DNA of 64,000 nucleotides from Ostreococcus mediterraneus (Eukaryota; Chlorophyta; Mamiellophyceae; Mamiellales; Bathycoccaceae): assembly GCA_012295225.1 (NCBI GenBank), contig WMKK01000009.1, forward strand, positions 393,909-457,908, given 5' to 3'. The notes below the pieces were generated by a model. That model saw only the letters and a program-made list of their open reading frames with translations. It ran no database searches and was not told the DNA's origin. Of the stretch, positions 37,732-47,567 are shown piece after piece; the first letter of the stretch is position 1; each line of letters starts with the position of its first letter. Both the position numbers and the translations under genes were made by a program.

Positions 37732-38298
37732 TTAGTGGTGGTACGGCTCGCCTCGCAGAATCGTATGCGCTCGATACAGCGCCTCGGCCAAAACCAACCG
37801 CGCCACTTGATGGTTAAGCACCATTTTCGATAACCGAATGGAACAGTTCGCGCGCGCGATGACGTCGTCGCCGTGTCCAAATGGTCCACCGAGCACGAAC
37901 ACGCCGCGGTCAAACCCTTTCTCGCCTATATCGGCGACAATGTCGGCTAATTCTTCGCTCGACACGTCGCGCCCGCGTTCATCCATGAGCACCACATAGT
38001 CCCTGGGCGTCAGCACCTTCATCACGCGCTCCCCTTCAGCGGCTTTCTGCGCCGATACTTCGCGGGTATTTTTAGGGTTTTGTTTTATCGTCGTTTCATC
38101 CATGGGCGCGTACCTCGAACAGCGTTTCAAGTACGCATTTACCGCCGCGTCCAGGTCCTTGTCTCCCTTCGAAATGGTCACAACTTTCAACGGCACATAC
38201 CGCACCGCGCGCGCACCGCCACTGGTGCCGCTCCCATTCGCACTCGATGCGCGAACGCACAGCGCGCGCGTGCACGTCGTCATCGAGCGCGCGAGCAT
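37732..38298 (-). CDS. RlmH-type rRNA methyltransferase (SPOUT), organellar
   Basis: 188 aa from the ATG at 38298. Residues 1-~32 are a short basic leader; the family begins at LKVVTISKGDKDLDAAVNAY. SPOUT knot motifs are VVLMDERGRDVSSEELA, FVLGGPFGHGD and ARANCSIRLSKMVLNHQVAR, and the C-terminus ILRGEPYHH matches bacterial RlmH (usually ending G-x-P-Y-H-x). RlmH N3-methylates pseudouridine 1915 in helix 69 of 23S rRNA, so the target here is probably plastid large-subunit rRNA. Divergent from the AP endonuclease gene. Confidence 0.93.
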   Translation of the reverse strand: MLARSMTTCTRALCVRASSANGSGTSGGARAVRYVPLKVVTISKGDKDLDAAVNAYLKRCSRYAPMDETTIKQNPKNTREVSAQKAAEGERVMKVLTPRDYVVLMDERGRDVSSEELADIVADIGEKGFDRGVFVLGGPFGHGDDVIARANCSIRLSKMVLNHQVARLVLAEALYRAHTILRGEPYHH

Positions 38299-38429
38299 GC
38301 CTGAATGCGCGGCAAAATGCCGCGCGCGTGAGCTACACTTTTTGTGTTCAAAAGAAAAAACTTGCAACTGTCCCGCACACTTCGGCGCGTCGTCGTCGCC
38401 GCCGCGAACAACGAGCGCGCGCGCCGACG

Positions 38430-39518
38430 ATGGGCGGCACGAAGAATAAATCCGACGCGGCGAACGCCGATGCCGCGAGCGGCGACGCGGGCGCGGGCGC
38501 GAATAGCGCGAAGAAACAAAAGGTGGCCAGTCCATCGGGACCCATCGCACAAACGCCGTGCGCGCGTCGCGTTGAGGCGGCGATGGGTGCGAAGACGTTC
38601 AAGGCTATCGCATGGAACATCGCTGGCATGCGTTCGTTCGTGGAGAAGCACATGGAGAAACTGGCGGGGATGATTGCGAGCGAGGATCCTGATTGCGTGT
38701 GCTTGGAGGAGCACAAGTTGCAAGCGTCGCACGTGGACGCGATGACGGAGACGTTGCGAAAGACATTTCCGCAGTACAAGACGGTACATTTCGCGGTATC
38801 GACGGTGAAGAAGGGGTATTCTGGGGTGATGGTAATGTGTAAGGCATCGATGGTGGGGAAGAAGGGTGTGCAGACGTCGTTGGACGCGATGTTTGGCGCC
38901 AAGCCAAAGACAGAGCCGACGGAGACGAAGACGTACGATGGGCCGAAATTATTGGCGATTAGTGAAGGTCTTGATGGTGGATACGTCGATGAAGGACGCG
39001 TGTTGACGTTAGAGTATGAGTCGTTTTATGTCGTCATGGCGTATGTGCCGAATAGTGGACAAGATTTAAAGCGTTTGGATTATCGAATCGACGAGTGGGA
39101 ACGCGATATGCGCGCGCACTTGGCGCATTTGGAATCAAAAGGTAAACCAGTGCTGTACATTGGGGATTTAAACGTGGCACATCTCGATGCAGATATTTGG
39201 AACGTTGGTGCACCGCATATTAAGAAGAGCGCTGGGACGACGCCGCGCGAACGTGAGACGTTTGGCGTCATGCTCGAGAAGAACGCCTTTGTAGACGCGT
39301 TTCGCAAATTCCATGCCGACGCGACCGGTTGGTTTTCTTTTTGGAGCCAGCGCGCGGGAAACCGCCCGGTGAACAAAGGTTTACGCTTAGATTATACGCT
39401 CGCGTCNCAAAGCCTATTTGGCGAATCGGAATTACGTGTCGTCGACGCTTTCATCCTCGACAAAGTGATGGGATCGGACCACGCTCCTGTGGGCATGACG
39501 CTTGCTTTGCCGAATTGA
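38430..39518 (+). CDS. AP endonuclease / exodeoxyribonuclease III
   Basis: 362 aa from the ATG at 38430. Cuts DNA 5' to abasic sites in base excision repair. The first ~55 residues are low complexity with a basic KKQKV patch that may be a nuclear signal. The fold has AIAWNIAGMRS, CVCLEEHKLQ with the metal Glu, VVMAYVPNSGQDLKRLDYR with the catalytic Tyr, IGDLNVAH, RLDYTLA and the terminal GSDHAPVGM with the catalytic Asp-His. The sequence holds one ambiguous base at 39407; its codon is TCN, serine whichever base is right, so the protein is not in doubt. Confidence 0.94.
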   Translation: MGGTKNKSDAANADAASGDAGAGANSAKKQKVASPSGPIAQTPCARRVEAAMGAKTFKAIAWNIAGMRSFVEKHMEKLAGMIASEDPDCVCLEEHKLQASHVDAMTETLRKTFPQYKTVHFAVSTVKKGYSGVMVMCKASMVGKKGVQTSLDAMFGAKPKTEPTETKTYDGPKLLAISEGLDGGYVDEGRVLTLEYESFYVVMAYVPNSGQDLKRLDYRIDEWERDMRAHLAHLESKGKPVLYIGDLNVAHLDADIWNVGAPHIKKSAGTTPRERETFGVMLEKNAFVDAFRKFHADATGWFSFWSQRAGNRPVNKGLRLDYTLAXQSLFGESELRVVDAFILDKVMGSDHAPVGMTLALPN

Positions 39519-39562
39519 ACTGCCGCTATCTAACTAAATTCTAAATTTCAATGGATATCATT

Positions 39563-41815
39563 CTACTTTGAAGCCTTTTTCTGTCGGTACGAACGCATGT
39601 AATGTCGTAATCTTTCCTTTCGCACGATGTCGAGCTGCGCCTTTTCTTCTCGTAACTTTTCTACAACCTCCTGCGCAACACCATGCCCTTGCTCGACAGC
39701 AGCCTCAAACATTTGCAATCGATTTGCAAGACCTTTACCCTGACGTTTGGTCGGTTTTGGTTTTTTCTGTGTTCTCGACAAATACTTTTGCATGTCTTTG
39801 CGAGCGCGAGCGAGCTTGCCTCGCATCTCCGCCGCGGCAATCTCCAACTTTGCCCGCTTCGTTGACACAGTGGACGAGCGACCAGACTGTGCGAGAAGCT
39901 CATGTTCGTCGACGCTATCATTATCATGCACATTAGAGACTGTGACGCGTTTGGTCTTTCTCTTCAATGTCACCCTTTCGTTTGCACGCGTTGCGGCGGC
40001 GCGAGACAGAAACATACTTGAGCGTTCAGCGCACCGCGACACAAGTTCTACCGGGAATGCATCTTTATACGTCGACTCTTTCACGTGCGGGACTCTTACT
40101 TTCAACGGTTGCAAACACAGCTTCAGCTTGAGTGTCGCTGGTGAATTCGGGTAAAGAATGAGAGCGACGATGTGTCTCGCGCGCCAAATGAACACGTCTC
40201 GTTTACGCGCCAATCGTACCTTTCCGCCTTCAATGTTGAACATCGAGTTCGCCCACCACGCGCGGTCCTCATTAAAGACGTGTGATACTATGCCCGAATC
40301 GAGCGGTCGCTCGTCGTAAAGTCTGGCTTTCGCGAAAACGATGGAGACGCCGACCTCAGCGTCTTCTGAATCGTCGGAGTCGCTCGAGTCGCTCTCAGAG
40401 CCGCTTTCGTCGGATGACGACAGCGATGATGATGTCATCAAAGAATACGAGCTCACGGACGGAGAGGGCGGCTGAGAGGGCAAGGTGGCTTTTGCCGACG
40501 TCGATTGTACATTGTCACCCGTCGCCTTCGATCGGCGAAGTAAACCGTCTAAAGCGCGCCAGCCGCTGAGCATTGTGGCGAGCATCACCCAAGCGTGACA
40601 ATTCAAAGGTTGCTCCTCCACGCACGACGCCAAGGCTTCGAGAAGCAACTTTTGTACGACATTTCCACTAATTTCATCGTTATCCGCGAGTTCCCATAAC
40701 GTATTTAAAGGCGCGCGCGCGGTAGGGTCCACGCGTAACGCCGCCGCGCACGCGCTGACGACGGATGTTGCGTCAACCTTCTTTGGCGCTTGCTGACGCA
40801 TGTTCACCAGCAACTCCGCCAATGCCGCGTTGATATCAGCATCGTCAGGATTGGCGTGCAAACAGCGTTGCAAAACATCGCGTGCCTTGCCAAAGTTGCC
40901 TTGAAATAAATGAATCTGCGCTTGCGCCACCGCGCACGTCGCATCCCCGGCGTCGTCTCGCAACGTCGAATCCAACGATCGCAACGCAGATATCGACAAA
41001 CGCAGCGCCTCGGGATTCACATCTGCCGATCTATTCACCCCACGCGAACTATTTCCCTTCTTTTCCATCAAAGGTAGCACACTAGCGGTGTCTTTCGTCA
41101 TGGAAAACTTAGCCAACGACTTGTCGCGCATCATCCGCGCCCATCGCAAATGTTCGCACAACGCCAACATCCGTCGTCGATCTTGTCCGCCACGCCACAC
41201 TCTTTGCTCTCGCGTCGCAATCGCCCGTCGCTCGGCAGTTTCTAATACCGCTATTGCACCGTCAATATCGTCGTCTTCGATGAGAATCTTCGCCGCATCT
41301 TCGCATACGTCGTCGTCCCTGCGCGCGCTTCCGACGGCGCTCGCTTCACGAATCTTCTCTCTAATCCTCCCCGCATCCGCGCTTTTCATCCATCGATCGC
41401 CGCCGTGCGCGACGAGACGTTTAGTAAGTAAATCTAACGCCGCGTAGAGTGCTTCACGATCAATCGTCGTGCGTTCGTCGATAAAACCGGGGTCGCTCCT
41501 CGCGCCCGCCAGCCGCGCCCGCCGCGCCTCGGCGCGAGATTCCCCTTCACACACCGCGAAAGACCACTTAAACAACACCGCGCACGCCATCGCCGCGCGA
41601 TAATAATCACGCACACCGTGAGCATCGGTGAGCAACGCCGCGAGCGCGCGCGCAATCGTGATAAAATTACGTTTGAGCTCCACTGCGGGTGGGTCCAGGT
41701 ACAACTCCCGTCGCGCGCGTCGCCGAAGCGGCCCTTGACGCGCCACGTGCCACGATGGTTGGTTGCCCAATCGTAACGCCAAGTCTACGCTATTCTCTTT
41801 CGTCGTTGCCAGCAT
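39563..41815 (-). CDS. Unrecognised nuclear-looking protein with TPR-like helices
   Basis: 750 aa. Not assigned to a family. Residues ~1-440 are mostly helical with TPR-like pairs, for example AVAQAQIHLFQGNFGKARDV followed by LHANPDDADINAALAELLVN. A Ser/Asp acidic stretch (~465-495) separates a beta-containing region (~500-620; LYDERPLDSGIVSHVFNEDR) from a strongly basic, lysine-rich helical tail (~650-750; RTQKKPKPTKRQGKG) with several nuclear-signal-like clusters. TPR plus acidic patch plus basic tail suggests an RNA polymerase I, ribosome biogenesis or chromatin role, by analogy only. A TAF1A-like identity was considered and is unproven. Confidence 0.62.
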   Translation of the reverse strand: MLATTKENSVDLALRLGNQPSWHVARQGPLRRRARRELYLDPPAVELKRNFITIARALAALLTDAHGVRDYYRAAMACAVLFKWSFAVCEGESRAEARRARLAGARSDPGFIDERTTIDREALYAALDLLTKRLVAHGGDRWMKSADAGRIREKIREASAVGSARRDDDVCEDAAKILIEDDDIDGAIAVLETAERRAIATREQRVWRGGQDRRRMLALCEHLRWARMMRDKSLAKFSMTKDTASVLPLMEKKGNSSRGVNRSADVNPEALRLSISALRSLDSTLRDDAGDATCAVAQAQIHLFQGNFGKARDVLQRCLHANPDDADINAALAELLVNMRQQAPKKVDATSVVSACAAALRVDPTARAPLNTLWELADNDEISGNVVQKLLLEALASCVEEQPLNCHAWVMLATMLSGWRALDGLLRRSKATGDNVQSTSAKATLPSQPPSPSVSSYSLMTSSSLSSSDESGSESDSSDSDDSEDAEVGVSIVFAKARLYDERPLDSGIVSHVFNEDRAWWANSMFNIEGGKVRLARKRDVFIWRARHIVALILYPNSPATLKLKLCLQPLKVRVPHVKESTYKDAFPVELVSRCAERSSMFLSRAAATRANERVTLKRKTKRVTVSNVHDNDSVDEHELLAQSGRSSTVSTKRAKLEIAAAEMRGKLARARKDMQKYLSRTQKKPKPTKRQGKGLANRLQMFEAAVEQGHGVAQEVVEKLREEKAQLDIVRKERLRHYMRSYRQKKASK

Positions 41816-41952
41816 GATGCGCGTTTAGCGTTTGAATCGTCGCGACATTTTCATCGAAACGTCGTCGCGTTGTGAAGTCTGTTGGTTGTAACCGTTTCTT
41901 CCAGTAGTATTACAAATGGTTTCTTTTGTGTGTCAATGCAAAAACTCAATCA

Positions 41953-42945
41953 TCATTCATCATCGCCTCCTCTAAACACGTCGTCTAAGTCATCTCCGCG
42001 CAACTGATTCATGCTCTTGTGCGCCTTGCGCGCCTGTTTCTTTTGCACCTTTTTTGCGTAGCGTTCGACGTCGCCCTTTTTACGTTCGGCGCGCGCGACG
42101 TTTGGCGAAATGAACGTTTCATCCTCAAACAACACCGCACCACTAAACGCACCGGCAAATATTTTAATTGGGTGCAGGCATAATCGTGGGCCGGCTTCTG
42201 TGAGCGACAATCCGGTGGTTTTCACATCCTTGCCCGCCGGAAACACGACTTGATAATTTCTAAACCACACGCGATTGTCCTCCCAATAAAAACACAATTG
42301 ATGATCATAAAACGGCTTCGCCTTGAAGTGCTTGTACGGCGTAGCAAATGTTTGAATCAGTGCTTCTTTAATCAACCGCCGGTGCGGCTCGTCGTCGAAC
42401 GCCGGCGCGAAATGTAAAGAAGGACGACTAAACTTCAAGTGGTTCCCCGTCATCTTCAACTCAGCCATCGTGTGCGCGTTTTCCACGTGAAACTTAATCG
42501 ACGGTCCACTCGGACACTTGGCAAGCCACAAGTAACAATCTTGTTTCTTACGGCATTCAAAAAACATCGCGCTCGTGCATCCGCGCAAATCCGCAGCCTC
42601 AATCACGACTTGTCGCTCATTCTTTGTGTCCATCTTTGCATCCTTTTTCGCGTTGGGAATCAACGTCATCAAATCAAGCATTAAATGCCTATACCGACTC
42701 GTCGCCCCTCGGCTGGTCAACACGAGCGTCTTTTCGCCTTTATTCACGTAACTCGCGTCCACCGCGGGCGGGGCCTTGCCCGCGGCGACGTACCCGGTGC
42801 CCGGCACGGTGGCTTTTTTGCGCTGGCGCATGAACTCGCCATCGGCGAACTCGTCTTCGCTATCGCTGGCGACGTCGCCGACGCGCGGGTCGATCGCTCG
42901 CGGTTCCGCGGCGTTGCGTTCTTGGCGTTTCTTTTTATTCTTCAT
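41953..42945 (-). CDS. BRX1: Ribosome biogenesis protein BRX1
   Basis: 330 aa from the ATG at 42945. Residues 1-~60 are basic then acidic (NKKKRQE; ASDSEDEF), as in nucleolar factors. The Brix domain spans ~85-280: KTLVLTSRGATSRYRHLMLD, the C-x-x-F-F-E-C-R-K-K-Q-D segment in CTSAMFFECRKKQDCYLW, GPSIKFHVENAHTMAEL and FYDHQLCFYWEDNRVWFRNY, a BRX1 hallmark. BRX1 acts with EBP2 and the 5S particle in early 60S subunit assembly. The C-terminal ~40 residues are basic and acidic coiled sequence. Confidence 0.95.
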   Translation of the reverse strand: MKNKKKRQERNAAEPRAIDPRVGDVASDSEDEFADGEFMRQRKKATVPGTGYVAAGKAPPAVDASYVNKGEKTLVLTSRGATSRYRHLMLDLMTLIPNAKKDAKMDTKNERQVVIEAADLRGCTSAMFFECRKKQDCYLWLAKCPSGPSIKFHVENAHTMAELKMTGNHLKFSRPSLHFAPAFDDEPHRRLIKEALIQTFATPYKHFKAKPFYDHQLCFYWEDNRVWFRNYQVVFPAGKDVKTTGLSLTEAGPRLCLHPIKIFAGAFSGAVLFEDETFISPNVARAERKKGDVERYAKKVQKKQARKAHKSMNQLRGDDLDDVFRGGDDE

Positions 42946-43139
42946 CGCGCCGAATGCGTCGGGGCGCGGGCGCGCGCGGTGGGATGTGGGGCAGCGAAAA
43001 GGGTGGCGGCGGCGGCGCAGCTTTTTTTGAAGCTTTGTTTGGCATTGGAACGTGGACGCGCGGCTGTTTTGCATCCGTACACGGACGGTGGTGCGTCTTC
43101 ATGACACAGCTAATGCGCTAATGACTAGAATACTATGGT

Positions 43140-44687
43140 CTATGATGGGATGAGACGATCGGCGTCGGCGTTTTGGTCGTCGTCGGCGTCGGTGGCGGAC
43201 GCGTCGGGACGGTCCGACACGAGCCACGGGATGGAGCAGAGCGGGATGATGACCTTACACGCGGCGACGACAAGGATAAATAGGTCCAAGGCGTTCCATG
43301 AACGTCCTGTGGGAATTGTACGCGCGCCATCGGGATCGAGGGCGGTTGGCGCGCCGAGATTGAAATCGCGCGTGACGCGCGCGGCGACGGCGGCGGCGAC
43401 CAGCGCGCCGACGTCAGAGGCGAAAATCAACGTCGCAAATCCCACGGCTTCGAGCTTGGGTGGGGCCATGATGGCCGCGAGCGCGAGTATGGGCATGTAT
43501 CCTATGCGCAAGCCAAATGTGGTGAGGATTTGCACGAACGATAGCGCCCATACTGCGCCGGCGCCGCGCGGAGGCCACCACACGATGAAGAGTCGACACA
43601 ATCCGAGCGCGGCGTCGGCGACGGCACCAAACATGAATAACACCCACAACGGCGCGCGCGCGATGCGGTCGGCAATCACGCGAAGCTTTACAAACCCAGT
43701 CGGCGACGTTCCTGATGATGGCGACGATGACATCGACGTCCATTGCGTCGTCCCGTCGATGTCGCCTGAGCCAACCTCGCGGCCAAACGCCGCGCCAAAC
43801 GCGCAGGCCGCCGCAAATCCACCAACCGATGCAAAAAGCGACACCACGCCGTACCCCCAGTTTGGTAACACGTCTTCAAACGCCCAGTACGTGTACGCCC
43901 CGAACGTATCCAACGCCGTCGGAGCTATTCTATATAAAACCACCGCCGCGACGTTGCGCGCAAATGTCGCCGACGTCAACGGCGCGTACCTCCGCTTCGC
44001 CCGCGCCAACATTCCATCGCTCGATCCCGCCAACGCAATCGAGGCACTAATGCCACTACTATGTCCATCGTCCTCACCGCACCCGTCTTGGTCGACGCCG
44101 TGCGGCGCGGATTCATCCATCCAAAACCACGCGCACGCCGCCGCGCACGCCAACCATCCCGAGCTCAACCCCACGGCTGTTCTCGCGCTCACGCACGCCA
44201 ACACCACAACCCCCACGCCCGCGCCGCAGATCGCACCAAACGTCCTCGTCGCCATCGCGATCGATTGCGCGCGAATCGCGTGCTCCCGTCGCTGCTGCGC
44301 ACCGTACCGCTCCGCGACGTAGCCGTCTAACGCCGCGTACGCGTGCGCGCTCCCGACCGCCCCTCCCACGCCGCACACGTACGCCCATCCGCGCGTCGTC
44401 GCCCTCGACAGCGCGCACACGCACAGCGCACCGAACGCGCACCCCAGGGCGACGTGCGGCGCACGTCGACGACCGCCAATCGCACAACTATCCGACGCGC
44501 TCGCATACAATGGCTTCAACATGGTGGCTGCAAACTCCAACGCATAGTACGTCGACAGTGCCTCGGGCGCGCGCTCGAACCCGAGCTCACGCGTGAGCGT
44601 GATGTCCACCCCAGTCGAGGCCGCGGTAGCGGCCACGGTGAGGAAGAAATACGCCCATAACGCCCCGGGATCGATCGTCATCATCAT
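43140..44687 (-). CDS. Folate/biopterin transporter family (BT1-like) membrane protein
   Basis: 515 aa from the ATG at 44687 (two more ATGs follow at once). About twelve hydrophobic segments. The family signature is near residue 55: ATMLKPLYASASDSCAIGGR, equivalent to KP-x-YG-x-x-SD...G-x-RR in BT1/FBT proteins. The central loop (~205-225) is acidic and the C-terminus hydrophilic. Plant and cyanobacterial members carry folates in the plastid envelope; Leishmania BT1 carries biopterin. Substrate here is not determinable, and there is no obvious transit peptide. Confidence 0.83.
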   Translation of the reverse strand: MMMTIDPGALWAYFFLTVAATAASTGVDITLTRELGFERAPEALSTYYALEFAATMLKPLYASASDSCAIGGRRRAPHVALGCAFGALCVCALSRATTRGWAYVCGVGGAVGSAHAYAALDGYVAERYGAQQRREHAIRAQSIAMATRTFGAICGAGVGVVVLACVSARTAVGLSSGWLACAAACAWFWMDESAPHGVDQDGCGEDDGHSSGISASIALAGSSDGMLARAKRRYAPLTSATFARNVAAVVLYRIAPTALDTFGAYTYWAFEDVLPNWGYGVVSLFASVGGFAAACAFGAAFGREVGSGDIDGTTQWTSMSSSPSSGTSPTGFVKLRVIADRIARAPLWVLFMFGAVADAALGLCRLFIVWWPPRGAGAVWALSFVQILTTFGLRIGYMPILALAAIMAPPKLEAVGFATLIFASDVGALVAAAVAARVTRDFNLGAPTALDPDGARTIPTGRSWNALDLFILVVAACKVIIPLCSIPWLVSDRPDASATDADDDQNADADRLIPS

Positions 44688-44910
44688 GATGACGATGAAA
44701 CGCCGCGCTCTGACGCATAGCATCTATCGCGCCCGTGCACGACCTCCCCGTCGCGTCGCGCCCCGCGCGCGCGTGAATACGCGCACACAACGCCTTCGCA
44801 CCGTTCGCGCGTCGCATTCGTCGCGTCCGTGGTCGCGTCGGCGCGCGGCGTCGCTGCGCCGGTGCGCGCGCGAGGCAACCGACCGACGGCACTTCGCACC
44901 GCGCGACGCC

Positions 44911-47368
44911 ATGGCGAACGGCAGCGCGGCGTCGCCGAATGCGACGAACGCGACGACGAACGCGACGGATGCGACGGATGCGACGCGCTCGCCCGGCCCG
45001 TCGTCGACGTCCGCGGACGAGCTCACGGTGACGATTCGCATGCACGACCCACACGGCGAGCATCGGGTCAAAGTTTCGAAAACGGTGCGTCGTGTCGAGG
45101 CGCAGAAGGGCGTTCGGCGGTGCGGCGGCGCGCGAACGCGCACGAGGGGGTATGGTGTAGGCGTGTCGGGCGTGCGGCGCGGGCGCGCGGGGCGCGACGC
45201 GGGCGCGAGAAGGGTGAGCCGCTCGACGGTCAAAGGGTCGCGTCGGTTTCTTTGGTCTTCTTTCGTTGTCTTTGACGACGAGGAAGAGGACGAGGACGGC
45301 GGCGATGGGTTCAATGCGTGTGCTTCGATTGGTATGTTTTGATGTACTGACCTCGTGCGTGTGTCGTGTTCGCTTACGTGTGTAGACGCGCGCGGCGACG
45401 TTGAAGGCGTTGGTGGAGTTGGAGTCGGGCGTGCCGGCCTCCGCGCAGCGTTTACTCTGCCGCGGACGCGTTCTCGCGGACGAGACGTCCATGGAGAGCG
45501 CGCGCGTGGAAGATGGTGATACTTTACTTTTAGTGCAGCGCGCACCGGATAGGGCGAATGCGGGAGGGAATCCAAATTTAGCGCGGGACCCGCACGCGCC
45601 GGATAACGTGGAGAGCCGCGGAGCGGCGAGCGGCGGGGATGTCGGGGATTTGACGGGCATACTCACGCAGTTGTTAGCGAACGCGGGGCCGATGGTTGGC
45701 GGGATACCAGGACATGCGATGACGCTGGAGTTTTCGATTGGAGGCGCGCCGTCGGCTGGGTTGACGTTTGGATATGGGCGAGGCGATGGAGAAGACGCGG
45801 CGGCGCCAGAGCGAGCGGGGAGCGTAGACGTGGCGGCGGCCACGGCGACGGGAGGCTCCGCGGCGGAGGTGAATAGCGAAGAAATTTTGCGGCGATTCGT
45901 CGCAACGCTTGAGCGCACGATCGAAGCCGTGCGGGAGGGTGCGCCTGAGATGCCGCCGCCTGCGGCGGATGTCGGCGCGGCACCGGCGCCAGCGGAACGT
46001 GAGAACGTTGACGACGGCGGTGCGACGCACTTCGGCGTGCAGTGCGACGCATGTAGTCAGGCGCCTGTGCGGGGTAGCCGGTACAAGAGCGTCGCACACG
46101 AAGATTTTGATTTGTGCCAAGCCTGTTTCACCTCTGGACGAGGCGCGGCGTGCGGGCCGTTTGCTCGATTGGACCTTCCGTTGCCATCGGGGTTGCCACC
46201 CATCGTCGTCGATCCAAACGCCGACGATGCAGACGTGGGCGCTGGTGCGACACCGCGCGAGCGAAGCGAAGTCGACCTCGGTGGACTTGGTGAAATCTTA
46301 CGCTCCGCCGCGGCGCTCGCGCGAGCATCCGCTCCGTTGCTCGACGATATCGCCGATAGATATTCTCCAGACACGCGTGCGAACACCGTAGAAACCCAAG
46401 CGCGTGGTTTGCAGCTCGCTGCCATCATGCAATCTGTCGGTTCGTTATGGTGCGAGCTCGCGCGCGCAATCTCGGTTGTTCCGCCTCCGCCCGGGACGAT
46501 GACAGAGCAAGGGGCTCTTTTGGCGGGCGACGACGTCAACGCACCGAGAAGTGTGTTCACGTATCCTCGTTTAGCGCACATCTCGCCTACTGGGGCGTTT
46601 CCGCACACACGTCCACCGGGCATGCCGTTGCACAATAGCTCAAACTTTGTCAACGGCGCGCCGGCTCATCCGCAGGGCCGTTTCGTGCCCGCGGGCATCA
46701 TCAACGGCGGCGTGCACATCATCTCTGCCGGTCCAGAGTTTGAAGGCGTTGAGCATTTGCCGGCATCGATTCAAAATTTGTTAAGACGTCGTGTGCAAGT
46801 CGCCGGCGCGCGACTACAGCAGCAGACGCAGCGAGAACAACCGGCGCATGCGGTACCGATTGCAACCGCCGCGCCGCCTGAAGCGCCTGAAGGAGAGCTC
46901 CCAAGAAATACGACGACGAATTTCAGGTCGAGCGCTCGCGCACCGCCGACGACTGGTGACGCGTCTGCGACGCAGGGGCATGAAACACACTCCAATCGAG
47001 CGTTGTCGAGATTTCTTGGATCGATGCTTCGCGTGATTCCGTCGCCAAGTTTTGGCCGAACGGCGGCGCCGCGTGCAAATGTCACGCAGCGCGCGCGCGA
47101 AGTGCATTCTATGCTCAGACATACACCGCCGACGACGACGAACGCGAACGCGACGGAGAATGCGACTACTGGTTCGATCGCCACGGGTGAAGCGTCGCCA
47201 TCATCGCCGACTCGACGCGGTTTGCGTCGACGTGCGTCTGACCAAAACGAAGCCGAAGGTACGCGCGCGGCGAAATCATCCAAGGTTGACGACGATGGCA
47301 AATCGCCCGCTGCTGCGGCCGGCTCGTCTCGTGGAACCGAGAACAAAGACACGAATACTGAAGAGTAA
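44911..47368 (+). CDS. BAG6/Scythe-like ubiquitin-domain protein with ZZ-like zinc motif, two exons
   Basis: Exons 44911-45084 and 45386-47368 with a 301-base intron (GTGCGT...GTGTAG, CTGAC branch-like site), phase 0; 718 aa. The splice joins the two halves of a ubiquitin-like domain at ~35-105 (LTVTIRMHDPHGEHRVKVS, then ASAQRLLCRGRVLADETSM). A zinc-finger-like segment follows at ~274-308, CDACSQAPVRGSRYKSVAHE then DLCQACF, a ZZ pattern with two visible Cys pairs. Near 400-470 the region VGSLWCELARAISVVPPPPG and SPTGAFPH resembles the conserved block of plant BAG6-like proteins. BAG6 shields hydrophobic clients and delivers tail-anchored or defective proteins. The C-terminal third is disordered. 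Confidence 0.78.
45085..45385 (+). other. Intron of the BAG6-like gene
   Basis: 301 bases, the longest intron placed here. It interrupts the ubiquitin-like domain exactly between codons. It holds short open stretches but no supported gene. Confidence 0.75.
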
Positions 47369-47460
47369 GCGTTCGTTGCGGACTTCCCGACCTCTCTGCT
47401 ACAAACATGATTTAGACATGACATTTCATGTGCGCGTGATTGCTTTGATTGCTTCGATTT

Positions 47461-47484
47461 GATTGATTGATTGATTGATTGATT
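47461..47484. repeat. (GATT)n microsatellite
   Basis: Six consecutive GATT units in the 3' intergenic gap between the convergent BAG6-like and rhomboid genes. No function implied. Confidence 0.9.
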
Positions 47485-47567
47485 GCCGCTCGCCGCGCTA
47501 CATTTACAACATTTGTAAAACACACACACTCAAAAGCTACCGTGCGTACGCTTACTTTACTAACTAT

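Noticed and set aside
39407-39407. Ambiguous base N in the AP endonuclease gene
   Set aside because: Codon TCN is serine with any base, so it is a sequencing gap without effect on the protein.
44587-45918. 443-codon minus-strand frame
   Set aside because: Overlaps the FBT start, the BAG6-like intron and exon 2; composition is low complexity.
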